The notes beneath the pieces are model-generated. The model saw only the letters and a program-made list of their open reading frames with translations. It was not told the DNA's origin and did no database searches. Made by a program: the position numbers and the translations under genes. This document shows, piece after piece, positions 8,390-16,360 of a stretch of 39,216 bases of DNA (position 1 is the first letter of the stretch; each line of letters starts with the position of its first letter). Source of the stretch: an uncultured Endomicrobiia bacterium. Lineage in GTDB: Bacteria; Elusimicrobiota; Endomicrobiia; DTEH01. The DNA lies in NCBI GenBank assembly GCA_938074745.1, contig CALJEJ010000035.1, positions 1 through 39,216 of the forward strand, read 5' to 3'.

Positions 8390-9086
8390 TTTCAATTTTT
8401 ATAATTTGGTCACAAAAATATTCTGCAAGATTTTCGTCGTGAGTGATAAATATATACGAAAATTTGAACTGTTGTTTTAGTTCAGCAAAAAAGTTTAACA
8501 TTTGTGCTTGCAAAGAAACATCTAAAGCAGAAAGTGGTTCATCTAAAATTAAAAGTTTTGGGTATAAACACAACACTAACAATATTGCAACACGTTGTCT
8601 TTGTCCACCGGATAACTGGTACGGGTACATTTTTAGCACGTCTGGAGACAATTTTACTGTTTCTAACAATTCAGATATTTTTTTATTTACTGTAGAATCT
8701 TCAACTTTAGTATTATTTAATTTAAAATACTGTCGTACTCTTTCTTTGATTAAAAATCCTATATTTAATTTAGGGTTTAACATAGAATAAGGGTTTTGAA
8801 ACAAAAGTTGGACCATACAAGCAAATGTTTTATTCGGGTAAGAAAAAATGTTTCTCCCTTCAAATAAAACTTCGCCACTATCAGGTTGCTCAATTCTAGC
8901 TATAATTTTGGCTAAAGTTGTTTTTCCACAACCTGACGGTCCTAACACACCTAACGCAGTGTTTTCTTCTAAACTGAAGGTTATATTTTTTAATACAATT
9001 TTTTTTGTTATTTTTGTGTGTAACAATTGAGAATATACAGGATAAGATTTTGTTACATTACGAACTTCTAAAATATTATTTTTCAT
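8367..9086 (-). CDS. oppF: Opp/Dpp-type ABC transporter ATP-binding protein (F subunit)
   Basis: A 239-aa ATPase of the peptide/nickel family with Walker A GPSGCGKTT (near residue 53), signature LSGGQRQRV, Walker B LLILDEP and the H-loop IFITHD. It lacks the ~80-aa C-terminal extension usual in OppF/DppF and stops soon after the H-loop, closer in length to NikE-like subunits. It overlaps oppD by 11 bp and the downstream CCA gene by ~23 bp. It would energise import of peptides or a small solute across the inner membrane; the substrate cannot be read from the sequence. Confidence 0.88.
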   Translation of the reverse strand: MKNNILEVRNVTKSYPVYSQLLHTKITKKIVLKNITFSLEENTALGVLGPSGCGKTTLAKIIARIEQPDSGEVLFEGRNIFSYPNKTFACMVQLLFQNPYSMLNPKLNIGFLIKERVRQYFKLNNTKVEDSTVNKKISELLETVKLSPDVLKMYPYQLSGGQRQRVAILLVLCLYPKLLILDEPLSALDVSLQAQMLNFFAELKQQFKFSYIFITHDENLAEYFCDQIIKIENGEILTK

Positions 9087-10149
9087 AAAGTAAACATTTT
9101 ACTTTTTGTCCTTTTATAGAATACAACTGTGGTTTTTTAGTTTCGCATCTATTATTTCTTTGTGGACAACGGTTTAAAAATATACATTTTTCGTAAATAA
9201 AATCTTGGTCTGTAAGATCTGGTAGTTCATAAGGTATAACTGGAAGTTTTTGTCCTTTTTTTGTTTTATCTACACTACAAGACATTAAAAGTTTAGTGTA
9301 GGGATGTAATGGATTATAAAAAATCTGTTTAGTTAAACCTGATTCTATAATTTCTCCAGCATAGAGGATATATACATAATCCACATAATTTTTTACGAGA
9401 TTAATATCGTGAGTAATAAGAATTAACGAAGTTGAAAAACTTCCTACAAGATGTGTCAAAAGAGATAATATAGTATGTTTTAATGTTGCATCTAATGCTG
9501 TGGTAGGTTCGTCAGCAATTAGTATTTCTGGGATGTTCGCTAATGCAATTGCAATACATACACGTTGTATTTGTCCACCGGAAAGTTGGTGTGGATATTT
9601 TTTATAAATTATATGTGGTTCAGGAAGTTCTACCTTAGATAGAAGTTCAATAACTTTATCATAAACTTCTTTTTTTGTAATATTTAGGTTATGGTTTAGT
9701 ATTACTTCACTAATTTGTTCACCTACACGTAAGACAGGGTTTAATGCTGTAAAAGGATCTTGGAATATCATACTTATATGATTACCTCTAATATGATTTA
9801 ACAATTCTTCATCAAGTGTATGAATATCGTATGATGTAGTTTGTGTATTTTCGTCGTAATGTTCTTCAGTAGTGACTATACTATATTTATCTAAACATAT
9901 AGAACAATTTTCTTTTTGAGGGTAAAAAATAATATTGCCAAAATATGTCGTTACATTGTTAGGATTAAGTTGCAAAATAGCATTTGCTAACGTAGTTTTT
10001 CCAGAACCTGATTCTCCAACGAACGCTATTTTTTGTGCTTTATAAAGTTCAAAATTAATTTCTCTAAGAGCAAAAAGATATTTATCTTTGGGTTTAATAT
10101 AGAATGCTGTTTCAAAATCTGTTATTTCTAATACAAGTTTTGAATTCAT
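9076..10149 (-). CDS. oppD: Opp/Dpp-type ABC transporter ATP-binding protein (D subunit) with an unusual insertion
   Basis: A 357-aa ATPase with Walker A GESGSGKTT (45-53), Q-loop MIFQDPFTALNP, signature LSGGQIQRV, Walker B ILIADEP and H-loop ITHD. The C-terminal Opp-type extension carries four cysteines (KCIFLNRC...RCETK...KCLLYEK), the pattern of the conserved Cys motif at OppD/DppD C-termini. Between Walker A and the Q-loop there is ~30 extra residues (about 76-108) compared with typical OppD, including CSIC. The start overlaps the permease gene by 4 bp. Confidence 0.9.
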   Translation of the reverse strand: MNSKLVLEITDFETAFYIKPKDKYLFALREINFELYKAQKIAFVGESGSGKTTLANAILQLNPNNVTTYFGNIIFYPQKENCSICLDKYSIVTTEEHYDENTQTTSYDIHTLDEELLNHIRGNHISMIFQDPFTALNPVLRVGEQISEVILNHNLNITKKEVYDKVIELLSKVELPEPHIIYKKYPHQLSGGQIQRVCIAIALANIPEILIADEPTTALDATLKHTILSLLTHLVGSFSTSLILITHDINLVKNYVDYVYILYAGEIIESGLTKQIFYNPLHPYTKLLMSCSVDKTKKGQKLPVIPYELPDLTDQDFIYEKCIFLNRCPQRNNRCETKKPQLYSIKGQKVKCLLYEK

Positions 10150-10946
10150 TGTTCTTTTGGGTTCAACAAAATTCTTAACCCTTCGGCTAAAAAGTTAAAC
10201 CCTACTACTGTAATAAAAATTGCCATTCCAGGAAATAACGATAACCACCAAGCAATGTGTATATAATCTTTTCCAGAGGTTAAAATATTCCCCCAAGAAG
10301 GGTTAGGCGGTTGAACTCCTAAACCTAAAAATGACAATGCTGATTCTGTCAAAATTGCGCTACCTATACCTAAACTGAAAGTTACTATCACTGGAACAAT
10401 TACATTAGGTAAAATGTGGACAAACAAAATTCGTGAAGTACCCAATCCAGCAAGTTTTGCTGACAAAACATATTCACGTTCCTTGATAGACAACACTTCT
10501 CCACGGACATATCTTGCAAGTCCTGGCCATGAAGTTAAACCTATTACTACCATGATATTATAAATACTCGGTTTCATAAACGAGATTACCATAAGAATTA
10601 AAAAAAATGTTGGGAAACATAACATTATATCTACTAACCGCATTATGATAAGGTCAATTTTTCCGCCGTAATATCCTGAAATCAAACCTAAAATTGTCCC
10701 TATAACTGTTGCAATACTTACAGCAATTATTCCTACACTTAACGAAACACGAGTAGAAAATATCATACGGGAAAAAACATCTCGGCCAAGTTCGTCTGTG
10801 CCAAACAGATGTTTTAATGAAGGCGGTTGTAACCGATTTGTTAAATCTTGTTGTATTGGGTCATATGGCGAAATAAATTTTGCAAACAATGCAGTAAAAA
10901 TTAGAATAGATACAATTATTATACCAATAACGAGTTGTTTATTCAT
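10146..10946 (-). CDS. oppC: Opp/Dpp-type ABC transporter permease (C subunit)
   Basis: A 266-aa inner-membrane permease with an N-terminal helix (LVIGIIIVSILIFTALFA), the family segment PSLKHLFGTDELGRDVFSR, and five further helices. The EAA-type coupling loop (YVLSAKLAGLGTSRILFVHILPN) contacts the ATPases. The region LTESALSFLGLGVQPPNPSWG is typical of DppC/OppC. It overlaps oppD by 4 bp and lies 110 bp after oppB. Confidence 0.92.
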   Translation of the reverse strand: MNKQLVIGIIIVSILIFTALFAKFISPYDPIQQDLTNRLQPPSLKHLFGTDELGRDVFSRMIFSTRVSLSVGIIAVSIATVIGTILGLISGYYGGKIDLIIMRLVDIMLCFPTFFLILMVISFMKPSIYNIMVVIGLTSWPGLARYVRGEVLSIKEREYVLSAKLAGLGTSRILFVHILPNVIVPVIVTFSLGIGSAILTESALSFLGLGVQPPNPSWGNILTSGKDYIHIAWWLSLFPGMAIFITVVGFNFLAEGLRILLNPKEQ

Positions 10947-11020
10947 TATCCGAATCGTCCTTTTTTGTCTAATTTATTATTACCATGTTATCGCTAACGC
11001 GGTAGAAACTTTTTTATTAT

Positions 11021-11064
11021 TACAAGATGTAAATTTATTTATAACAAGATGTAAATTTATTTAT
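11021..11064. repeat. 22-bp tandem duplication at the oppB stop codon
   Basis: The unit ACAAGATGTAAATTTATTTATA occurs twice head-to-tail with period 22. The second copy contains the oppB stop codon, so the first copy looks like a recent duplication of the gene end and trailer within the oppB-oppC gap. Confidence 0.85.
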
Positions 11065-12025
11065 ATCTTACTCGTGGGTCAACATATACATACACAATAT
11101 CGGCAATAAAGTTACCCAACAAAGTTAACGCAGCAGTAATTGTTCCGATACCCATTATCAACGGATAATCTCGTGCCATGATTGCTTCATAACCTAACCG
11201 TCCCATACCAGGATATGCAAATATTGTTTCAAAAATAAACCCGCCGCCTATCAAATCAGGTAAAGATAAACCTAAAATAGTCACCACAGGAATTAATACA
11301 TTCCTAAACGCGTGGTAAAACACAACTTTTTTTCTTTGTGTTCCTTTACTCAAAGCAAATTTTATATATTCGCAATTAAGTTGTTCAATCATACTACCGC
11401 GGACATACCTTGCTAACCCTGCTAACCCGCTAAATGAAGAAATTGCTACTGGCAAAATAAGATGTTTTAGTATATCCCATATTTTACCGACAAAAGGTAA
11501 ATATTCCCAGTTGACACTTCGTAATCCAGAAATTGGCAACCAGTTAAGTTTTATCCCAAAAACTATCATACACAAAATTGCTAACCAATATCTCGGTATT
11601 GAATAACCTAAAAAAACCACTATAGTGGTGAGTTTATCAAAAAACTTATTTTGATACATTGCTGAAAGTATACCTATTGTACACCCTACAAAAAATATTA
11701 TCCCTAAGGATAAAATATTTAACAACAAAGTTGCAGGAAGTCGTTCACTAATTTTTTTTAGTACAGGTTTATCGTCTTTAAAAGAAGTACCAAAATCTAA
11801 TCTTATCACACGTAAAAACCAGTTAAAATATCTTATATGTAATGGCTTATCTAACCCGTACAATTTTACTAACCGTTGTTTCGCTTCAAACGAAATTCTG
11901 GTAGACATATCCATCATATCTTGAGGTTTTCCCGGAGAAATGTTTATCACAACAAAAGTTATTACTGTAATTCCAATAAATGTTATAAATAAAACTACTA
12001 TTCTATTCAACAATAATTTTATCAT
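11057..12025 (-). CDS. oppB: Opp/Dpp-type ABC transporter permease (B subunit)
   Basis: A 322-aa permease with six predicted helices. It has the family N-terminus (IVVLFITFIGITVITFVVINISPG), the periplasmic LYGLDKPLHIRYFNWFLRVIRLDFGTSF segment and the EAA loop YIKFALSKGTQRKKVVFYHAFRNVLIP. A good Shine-Dalgarno (GAGGAAAAG) precedes the ATG. It is the first gene of oppBCDF and is divergent from the lipoprotein gene. No substrate-binding protein (OppA/DppA) gene is present here, so the binding protein must be encoded elsewhere. Confidence 0.92.
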   Translation of the reverse strand: MIKLLLNRIVVLFITFIGITVITFVVINISPGKPQDMMDMSTRISFEAKQRLVKLYGLDKPLHIRYFNWFLRVIRLDFGTSFKDDKPVLKKISERLPATLLLNILSLGIIFFVGCTIGILSAMYQNKFFDKLTTIVVFLGYSIPRYWLAILCMIVFGIKLNWLPISGLRSVNWEYLPFVGKIWDILKHLILPVAISSFSGLAGLARYVRGSMIEQLNCEYIKFALSKGTQRKKVVFYHAFRNVLIPVVTILGLSLPDLIGGGFIFETIFAYPGMGRLGYEAIMARDYPLIMGIGTITAALTLLGNFIADIVYVYVDPRVRYK

Positions 12026-12152
12026 TCTTTTCCTCGGCTAAATAAACTGTTTTTAAACTTTTAATTACAAAACTTAAATCTTTTTTTCTACTGTTGAATA
12101 ACAAAAATATTTTTAATAAATATCTGCAATTAAATTTTACAACATTAAAAAA
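12026..12152. promoter_or_regulatory. divergent intergenic region between oppB and the lipoprotein gene
   Basis: 127 bp, very AT-rich, separating divergently transcribed genes, so promoters for both must lie here or overlap the gene starts. A TTGAAT on the plus strand is present, but no -10 is convincing; none is called precisely. Confidence 0.35.
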
Positions 12153-13358
12153 ATGAAGTTGAGAAATTGTTTATTTATATTAATAGTGATATATACTTTT
12201 GTTTCTGGCTGTTACACAAAAAATAACAACGAACAACAAATTCCTACTAAATCTGCAACCATACAGAAGGTTCGTGTAGGGAAACCCGAGTATGTCCGCG
12301 GGATACATTTAAGTGCATGGACTGCAGGCGATATTAAATTTAGAGCACGATTTGAAAATTTATTATCTCGGGATAAACTTAACACTATTGTCATTGCAAT
12401 AAAAGAAAGTGAAGGACATATTTATATTCCGTCAGTAAAAATTGTTGAAGAATACAACATCCCTGTATTCCCTATTCCAAAACTAGAACAATATCTTGAC
12501 TATCTTAAATCCAAAGGTGTCTATCCAATAGCACGTATTGTGGTCTTTAAAGACAACTCGCTTGCGCATAGAAAACCAGAGTTTGCAGTAAAAAATCCTG
12601 ACGGTAGTTTATGGAAAGATTACAAAGGATATAGCTGGACCGACCCATACAACAAAAATGTCTGGAGGTATAACGTAGAAATTGCGAAACGTGCAGTAGA
12701 ACTCGGGTTTGAAGAAATACAGTTTGATTATATCCGTTTTCCTTCTGACGGAAATACTAAACTGTGCCGTTATTCACAAAAACATTCTTCAATTACTGCA
12801 ACAGAAACTTTGGTAAATTTTTTAACCTATGCTAAAGAAGAACTAAAACCGTTCAATATCCCTGTTTCTATAGATGTTTTTGGTTTAACACCATCAGTGA
12901 ACCATGATATGGGAATCGGACAAAGATTTTTAGAGTTATCCGAAGCGTGCGATTTTATTTCTCCGATGATGTATCCTTCCCACTATAGAAAAGGTGAATA
13001 TAACATACCTGACCCGAACAAAGAACCGTATAAAACTGTTTATAGAAGTGTTTACGATGCTAAATTGTTATTAAAAGACAAGATATATAAGTTAAGACCT
13101 TATCTACAAGATTTTTCGTTAGGCTACAAATACGGAGTAGAAGAAGTAAAAGCCCAGATATATGCCTGTTATGACAACGGCGTGTTTGAATGGCTCTTAT
13201 GGGATCCTAAATGTAAATATACTTTAGAAGCAATTGAAGAGATGATAAAATATACACCACAAAATTATAAACCTTTCATAAAAAAATCTACTATTACTTA
13301 CCAAACTAATGATTCTCATTTGCAAAACATTTCTTCGTCAACACTAAATCAACACTAA
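12153..13358 (+). CDS. lipoprotein with DUF4015-type putative glycoside hydrolase domain
   Basis: A 401-aa protein. Residues 1-20 form a lipoprotein signal ending in the lipobox FVSGC, so Cys20 is the likely lipidated residue. The rest is a TIM-barrel-like DUF4015 (PF13200-type) domain: YVRGIHLSAWTAG, YPIARIVVFKD, the repeated NPDG and Y-S-W-TDP segments, then LGFEEIQFDYIRFPSDG, where the acidic/tyrosine residues match the conserved core, and FISPMMYPSHY. Family members are predicted glycoside hydrolases without firm biochemistry. The gene stops 4 bp before the end of the convergent macro-Nudix gene, with no terminator between them. Confidence 0.85.
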   Translation: MKLRNCLFILIVIYTFVSGCYTKNNNEQQIPTKSATIQKVRVGKPEYVRGIHLSAWTAGDIKFRARFENLLSRDKLNTIVIAIKESEGHIYIPSVKIVEEYNIPVFPIPKLEQYLDYLKSKGVYPIARIVVFKDNSLAHRKPEFAVKNPDGSLWKDYKGYSWTDPYNKNVWRYNVEIAKRAVELGFEEIQFDYIRFPSDGNTKLCRYSQKHSSITATETLVNFLTYAKEELKPFNIPVSIDVFGLTPSVNHDMGIGQRFLELSEACDFISPMMYPSHYRKGEYNIPDPNKEPYKTVYRSVYDAKLLLKDKIYKLRPYLQDFSLGYKYGVEEVKAQIYACYDNGVFEWLLWDPKCKYTLEAIEEMIKYTPQNYKPFIKKSTITYQTNDSHLQNISSSTLNQH

Positions 13359-13362
13359 ATCG

Positions 13363-14325
13363 TTACTTTAATGACTCAAAATAATCCTGCAAAATTTTTT
13401 TATGGTCAAACACGAGTTTGTATTTATCGCTCAATATTTCTTCTTTTGTTGCAACAATAACATTCTTTGCATCAGAAGAAGCTTTAGCTGAACCTTCAGC
13501 TTCAGCAATAAACACTGTAGAAATTGTGTGGAACCGTGGGTCACGGCCAGGTTCTGAATAACTTTTAAACTGTCTTAAATTTTTTACTTTCAACCCAGTT
13601 TCTTCCTCAGCTTCTCTGATAGCCGTAGTTTCTAACGATTCGTTATATTCTACAAACCCTCCAGGTAACGCCCAACCATACGGCGGGTTCTTACGTTCTA
13701 TAAGAACAATACCTTCTTTATTTTTCCCAATTTTCACTTTTATTATTATATCCACTGTAGGTATTGGATAATGTCCAATTTTACGCTGAATATATCCAAT
13801 ATGTTCAGGAACAATCTTGTTAAAAATTTCAAACCCTGATTTATCAAATAAAACAAATATTATCTTTCTAATTTTTGTTTCGTCATGTTCTACTATATAC
13901 TTTGCAACTTCTTCAGCCATAATTTTAGCTGCTTCTTCATAAGGAAATCCGCCCACACCACAACCTAACGCTGGAAACGCTATTGAAGTTACATCTTTTT
14001 CTTCTGCAACAAACAACGAATTCCTTGTTGCTAAACGAATATACTCTTGGTTTGTTTTAAAATCTAATCCCATAGTAGCTGCATGGATTACATATTTATA
14101 TTTAAGTTTTCCTGCAGAAGTTACTACAGCAGAACCTATTTTTATCTCGCCTATTTTATCACACTCTTTTTGTATATCTTCTCCACCTTTACGTCGTATC
14201 GCACCGGCAACACCACCGCCCATCTTTAGTTTGTTATTTGCAGGGTTAACTATTGCATCAACTTCTTCGGGAAGTTCAGTAATATCACCTTGCAAAATTT
14301 TTATTTCTGTATTTTTTAGTTTCAT
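13363..14325 (-). CDS. macro domain fused to a Nudix hydrolase
   Basis: A 320-aa two-domain protein. Residues 1-~172 are a macro domain: [17 protein letters not shown] is the ADP-ribose-binding loop and [12 protein letters not shown] the second loop. The position of the MacroD catalytic Asp (GGGVD) is Ala, as in the AF1521-like group. Residues ~185-320 are a Nudix domain with a complete Nudix box (GX5EX7REUXEEXGU, residues 223-245: GFVEYNE...REAEEETGL). Both domains classically act on ADP-ribose-type ligands, so the fusion could release and then hydrolyse ADP-ribose or O-acetyl-ADP-ribose. It overlaps the bL28 gene by 4 bp and is translated with it. Confidence 0.88.
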   Translation of the reverse strand: MKLKNTEIKILQGDITELPEEVDAIVNPANNKLKMGGGVAGAIRRKGGEDIQKECDKIGEIKIGSAVVTSAGKLKYKYVIHAATMGLDFKTNQEYIRLATRNSLFVAEEKDVTSIAFPALGCGVGGFPYEEAAKIMAEEVAKYIVEHDETKIRKIIFVLFDKSGFEIFNKIVPEHIGYIQRKIGHYPIPTVDIIIKVKIGKNKEGIVLIERKNPPYGWALPGGFVEYNESLETTAIREAEEETGLKVKNLRQFKSYSEPGRDPRFHTISTVFIAEAEGSAKASSDAKNVIVATKEEILSDKYKLVFDHKKILQDYFESLK

Positions 14326-14516
14326 AAATATTCAATTTCTGTTTTATATGTTCGCATACAACGTGTACAAATGTACCCTTTATAAATTTTGTTTTTGAAC
14401 CTAAATTTTTTCTTTTGTACATTAGGTAAAAACCATCTTGGGGTAGATTTTTTTGAATGAGAGACTGACCTACCTGCAGTAGGACCTTTGTTACATAAAA
14501 GACATCGCCTTGACAT
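14322..14516 (-). CDS. rpmB: 50S ribosomal protein bL28
   Basis: 64 aa. [23 protein letters not shown] and [10 protein letters not shown] are diagnostic of bL28. Both CxxC pairs (CLLC near the start, CTRC near residue 49) are present, so this is the zinc-binding C+ form. The 88-aa frame listed from 14551 in another frame is a shadow. A strong Shine-Dalgarno AAAGGAG precedes the ATG. Confidence 0.95.
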   Translation of the reverse strand: MSRRCLLCNKGPTAGRSVSHSKKSTPRWFLPNVQKKKFRFKNKIYKGYICTRCMRTYKTEIEYL

Positions 14517-14574
14517 AGCTTTCTTCTCCTTTCAACAAAACAATAAATCACTCAATAATTACAAGTTGTGTTTT

Positions 14575-14603
14575 TAAATATAAAAAAAAATTTAGTTTAG
14601 CAA
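14575..14603 (-). promoter_or_regulatory. candidate promoter of rpmB-macro/Nudix
   Basis: On the minus strand TTGCTA (14598-14603) and TATTTA (14575-14580) are separated by 17 bp. This would put the start site ~50 nt before the rpmB ATG. Sequence matches are moderate in a very AT-rich gap. Confidence 0.4.
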
Positions 14604-14632
14604 CAGGTAGAGAAAAAAATTTTTTTATCCAT

Positions 14633-14680
14633 TGACATTAAGATAAATAATTTTGTATTTTTAAAAAAAATTTCTATAAA
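14633..14680 (+). promoter_or_regulatory. candidate promoter(s) of the gld-like ABC operon
   Basis: On the plus strand TTGACA (14633-14638) is followed after 17 bp by TATTTT, and TTGTAT (14653-14658) is followed after 16 bp by TATAAA (14675-14680). The second lies ~30 bp before the first ATG. No clear Shine-Dalgarno is visible before gldA. Confidence 0.45.
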
Positions 14681-14708
14681 ATTTTCTTCCCTCAAAAATA
14701 CTAATCTT

Positions 14709-15647
14709 ATGATTCAGATAAAAAATTTAACAAAAACTTTTGGTAATATAGTTGCCTTAAACAATATCTCGTTTGAAATTAAACACAACGAAATTTTAGG
14801 CTTACTGGGACCAAACGGTGCCGGGAAAACTACATGTATGCGAATACTTACTGGATTTTTAACTCCAGATAACGGAGATATTACCGTAAATGGTTTTAGT
14901 GCAGTTTCAGATTCATTACAAGTAAAATCTTTAATCGGTTATTTACCTGAAAACAATCCGTTATATGAAGATATGAATGTGTACGAATATCTAAAGTTCA
15001 TCGCTGAAAGTAGAAACATTGACACACCGTTTACTGATAATCTCAACACAAGAATTAAAGAAGTAGTAGAAATTTGTAAATTAAAAGATGTGATCAATCG
15101 TAACATTAGTGAACTTTCTAAAGGTTTCAGACAACGAGTAGGGTTCGCATCAGCAATTATTCATAATCCTAAAATCTTAGTTCTTGACGAACCTACTGCA
15201 GGACTTGACCCTAACCAAGCACACGAAGTTAGACAACTTATCAAAGAATTTAAAAAAGATAAAACGATTGTTTTGTCCACACATATACTTTCAGAAGTTG
15301 AAGAAATAGCAGACCGTGTTGTAATAATCCACAAAGGTAATATTGTAGCACAAGGAAATATTTCAGAATTACACTCTTTGGTATTAAAGAAGAATGTTAT
15401 TCGCTTCGGAGGAAGATTTAACAAAGATTTAAAAAATTATCTGCCGAACGTAATTAAAGAAATATACAATATTACACTTATTACACAACAAGATGATTAC
15501 CAAGAATACGAAATTGAAACAGAGACTGATGTTGATATAAGAGAACAACTGTTTAAATTATCTATTGAAGAACACTGGACTGTAACAGAACTGCACCGTG
15601 TGTCTATTCCGTTACAGGACATTTTCCGAGAATTAACTAAAGAGTGA
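14709..15647 (+). CDS. gldA: GldA-like ABC transporter ATP-binding protein
   Basis: A 312-aa ABC ATPase with Walker A GPNGAGKTT, signature LSKGFRQRV, Walker B ILVLDEPTAGLDP and H-loop LSTHIL. The ~80-aa C-terminal part after the ATPase matches the accessory region of CcmA/GldA-type exporters. It drives the membrane protein of the next gene. In Bacteroidota GldA-GldF-GldG is needed for gliding; in other phyla homologues are called ABC-2 family and their role is open. Confidence 0.85.
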   Translation: MIQIKNLTKTFGNIVALNNISFEIKHNEILGLLGPNGAGKTTCMRILTGFLTPDNGDITVNGFSAVSDSLQVKSLIGYLPENNPLYEDMNVYEYLKFIAESRNIDTPFTDNLNTRIKEVVEICKLKDVINRNISELSKGFRQRVGFASAIIHNPKILVLDEPTAGLDPNQAHEVRQLIKEFKKDKTIVLSTHILSEVEEIADRVVIIHKGNIVAQGNISELHSLVLKKNVIRFGGRFNKDLKNYLPNVIKEIYNITLITQQDDYQEYEIETETDVDIREQLFKLSIEEHWTVTELHRVSIPLQDIFRELTKE

Positions 15648-16360
15648 ATTTTATGCCAAAGATTAATTTTAACAAAATTTTATGTATTGTAAAAAAAGAG
15701 TTGCAGTTGTATTTCAACTCGCCAATTGCATATATTGTATTATCTATCTTCTTGTTACTTAGTGGTTTCTTTTTTTCCCGTCCTATATTTGTACAAAATT
15801 ATGCTACGTTACGCCATTATCTTGATATATTACCACTATTATTACTTTTCTTTATCCCAGCAGTTGCTATGAGGACATATTCTGAAGAATATAAAACTGG
15901 AACTATTGAAATAATTTATACTTTACCTTTTAGTAAATTAGAAATCTTGTTGGGGAAATATATCGCTACTTTAATAGTAATCCTCGTAGCAATGGTATTA
16001 ACATTGTTGTATCCTATATCATTATTGTTTTTAGGACAACTGGATATTTTAGCAACAATTTCTGGTTACATTGGAGTAAAGCTTCTTATACTCATGTTCA
16101 CTTCTGTTGCAATCTTTGGTTCAAGTTTAACAAAAAATCAAATCATAAGTTTTGTAATCTCGTTTTTTGTCCTATTTGTATTATTTGTTATAGGAAAACT
16201 TGGATTTTTCTTACCTACAAATGTTACATATTTAGGTATTGACTTACACTACGAAAATTTTATCCGCGGTATAATAGATGTTCGTGACATAATATATTTT
16301 TGTTCATTAACATTTCTAATGTTATACTTTACCTATTTAGTTACTAATAGACAACGATGA
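15644..16360 (+). CDS. gldF: ABC-2 type permease, GldF-like
   Basis: A 238-aa membrane protein with about six helices (for example IAYIVLSIFLLLSGFFF and the LLLLFFIPAVAMRTYSEEYKTGTIE segment, a signature of GldF/ABC-2 permeases). The track start is a GTG (15644) that overlaps the upstream stop by 4 bp; the ATG at 15653 with an upstream AAAGAG is an equally good start. It forms a transporter with the GldA-like ATPase. Confidence 0.82.
   Translation: MNFMPKINFNKILCIVKKELQLYFNSPIAYIVLSIFLLLSGFFFSRPIFVQNYATLRHYLDILPLLLLFFIPAVAMRTYSEEYKTGTIEIIYTLPFSKLEILLGKYIATLIVILVAMVLTLLYPISLLFLGQLDILATISGYIGVKLLILMFTSVAIFGSSLTKNQIISFVISFFVLFVLFVIGKLGFFLPTNVTYLGIDLHYENFIRGIIDVRDIIYFCSLTFLMLYFTYLVTNRQR

Noticed and set aside
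12153-13358. OppA-type binding protein for the adjacent transporter
   Set aside because: The sequence after the lipobox is a DUF4015 TIM-barrel-type domain, not an SBP_bac_5 fold.
14285-14551. 88-aa minus-strand ORF over rpmB
   Set aside because: Overlaps rpmB in another frame; the rpmB frame has the family sequence and the strong Shine-Dalgarno.
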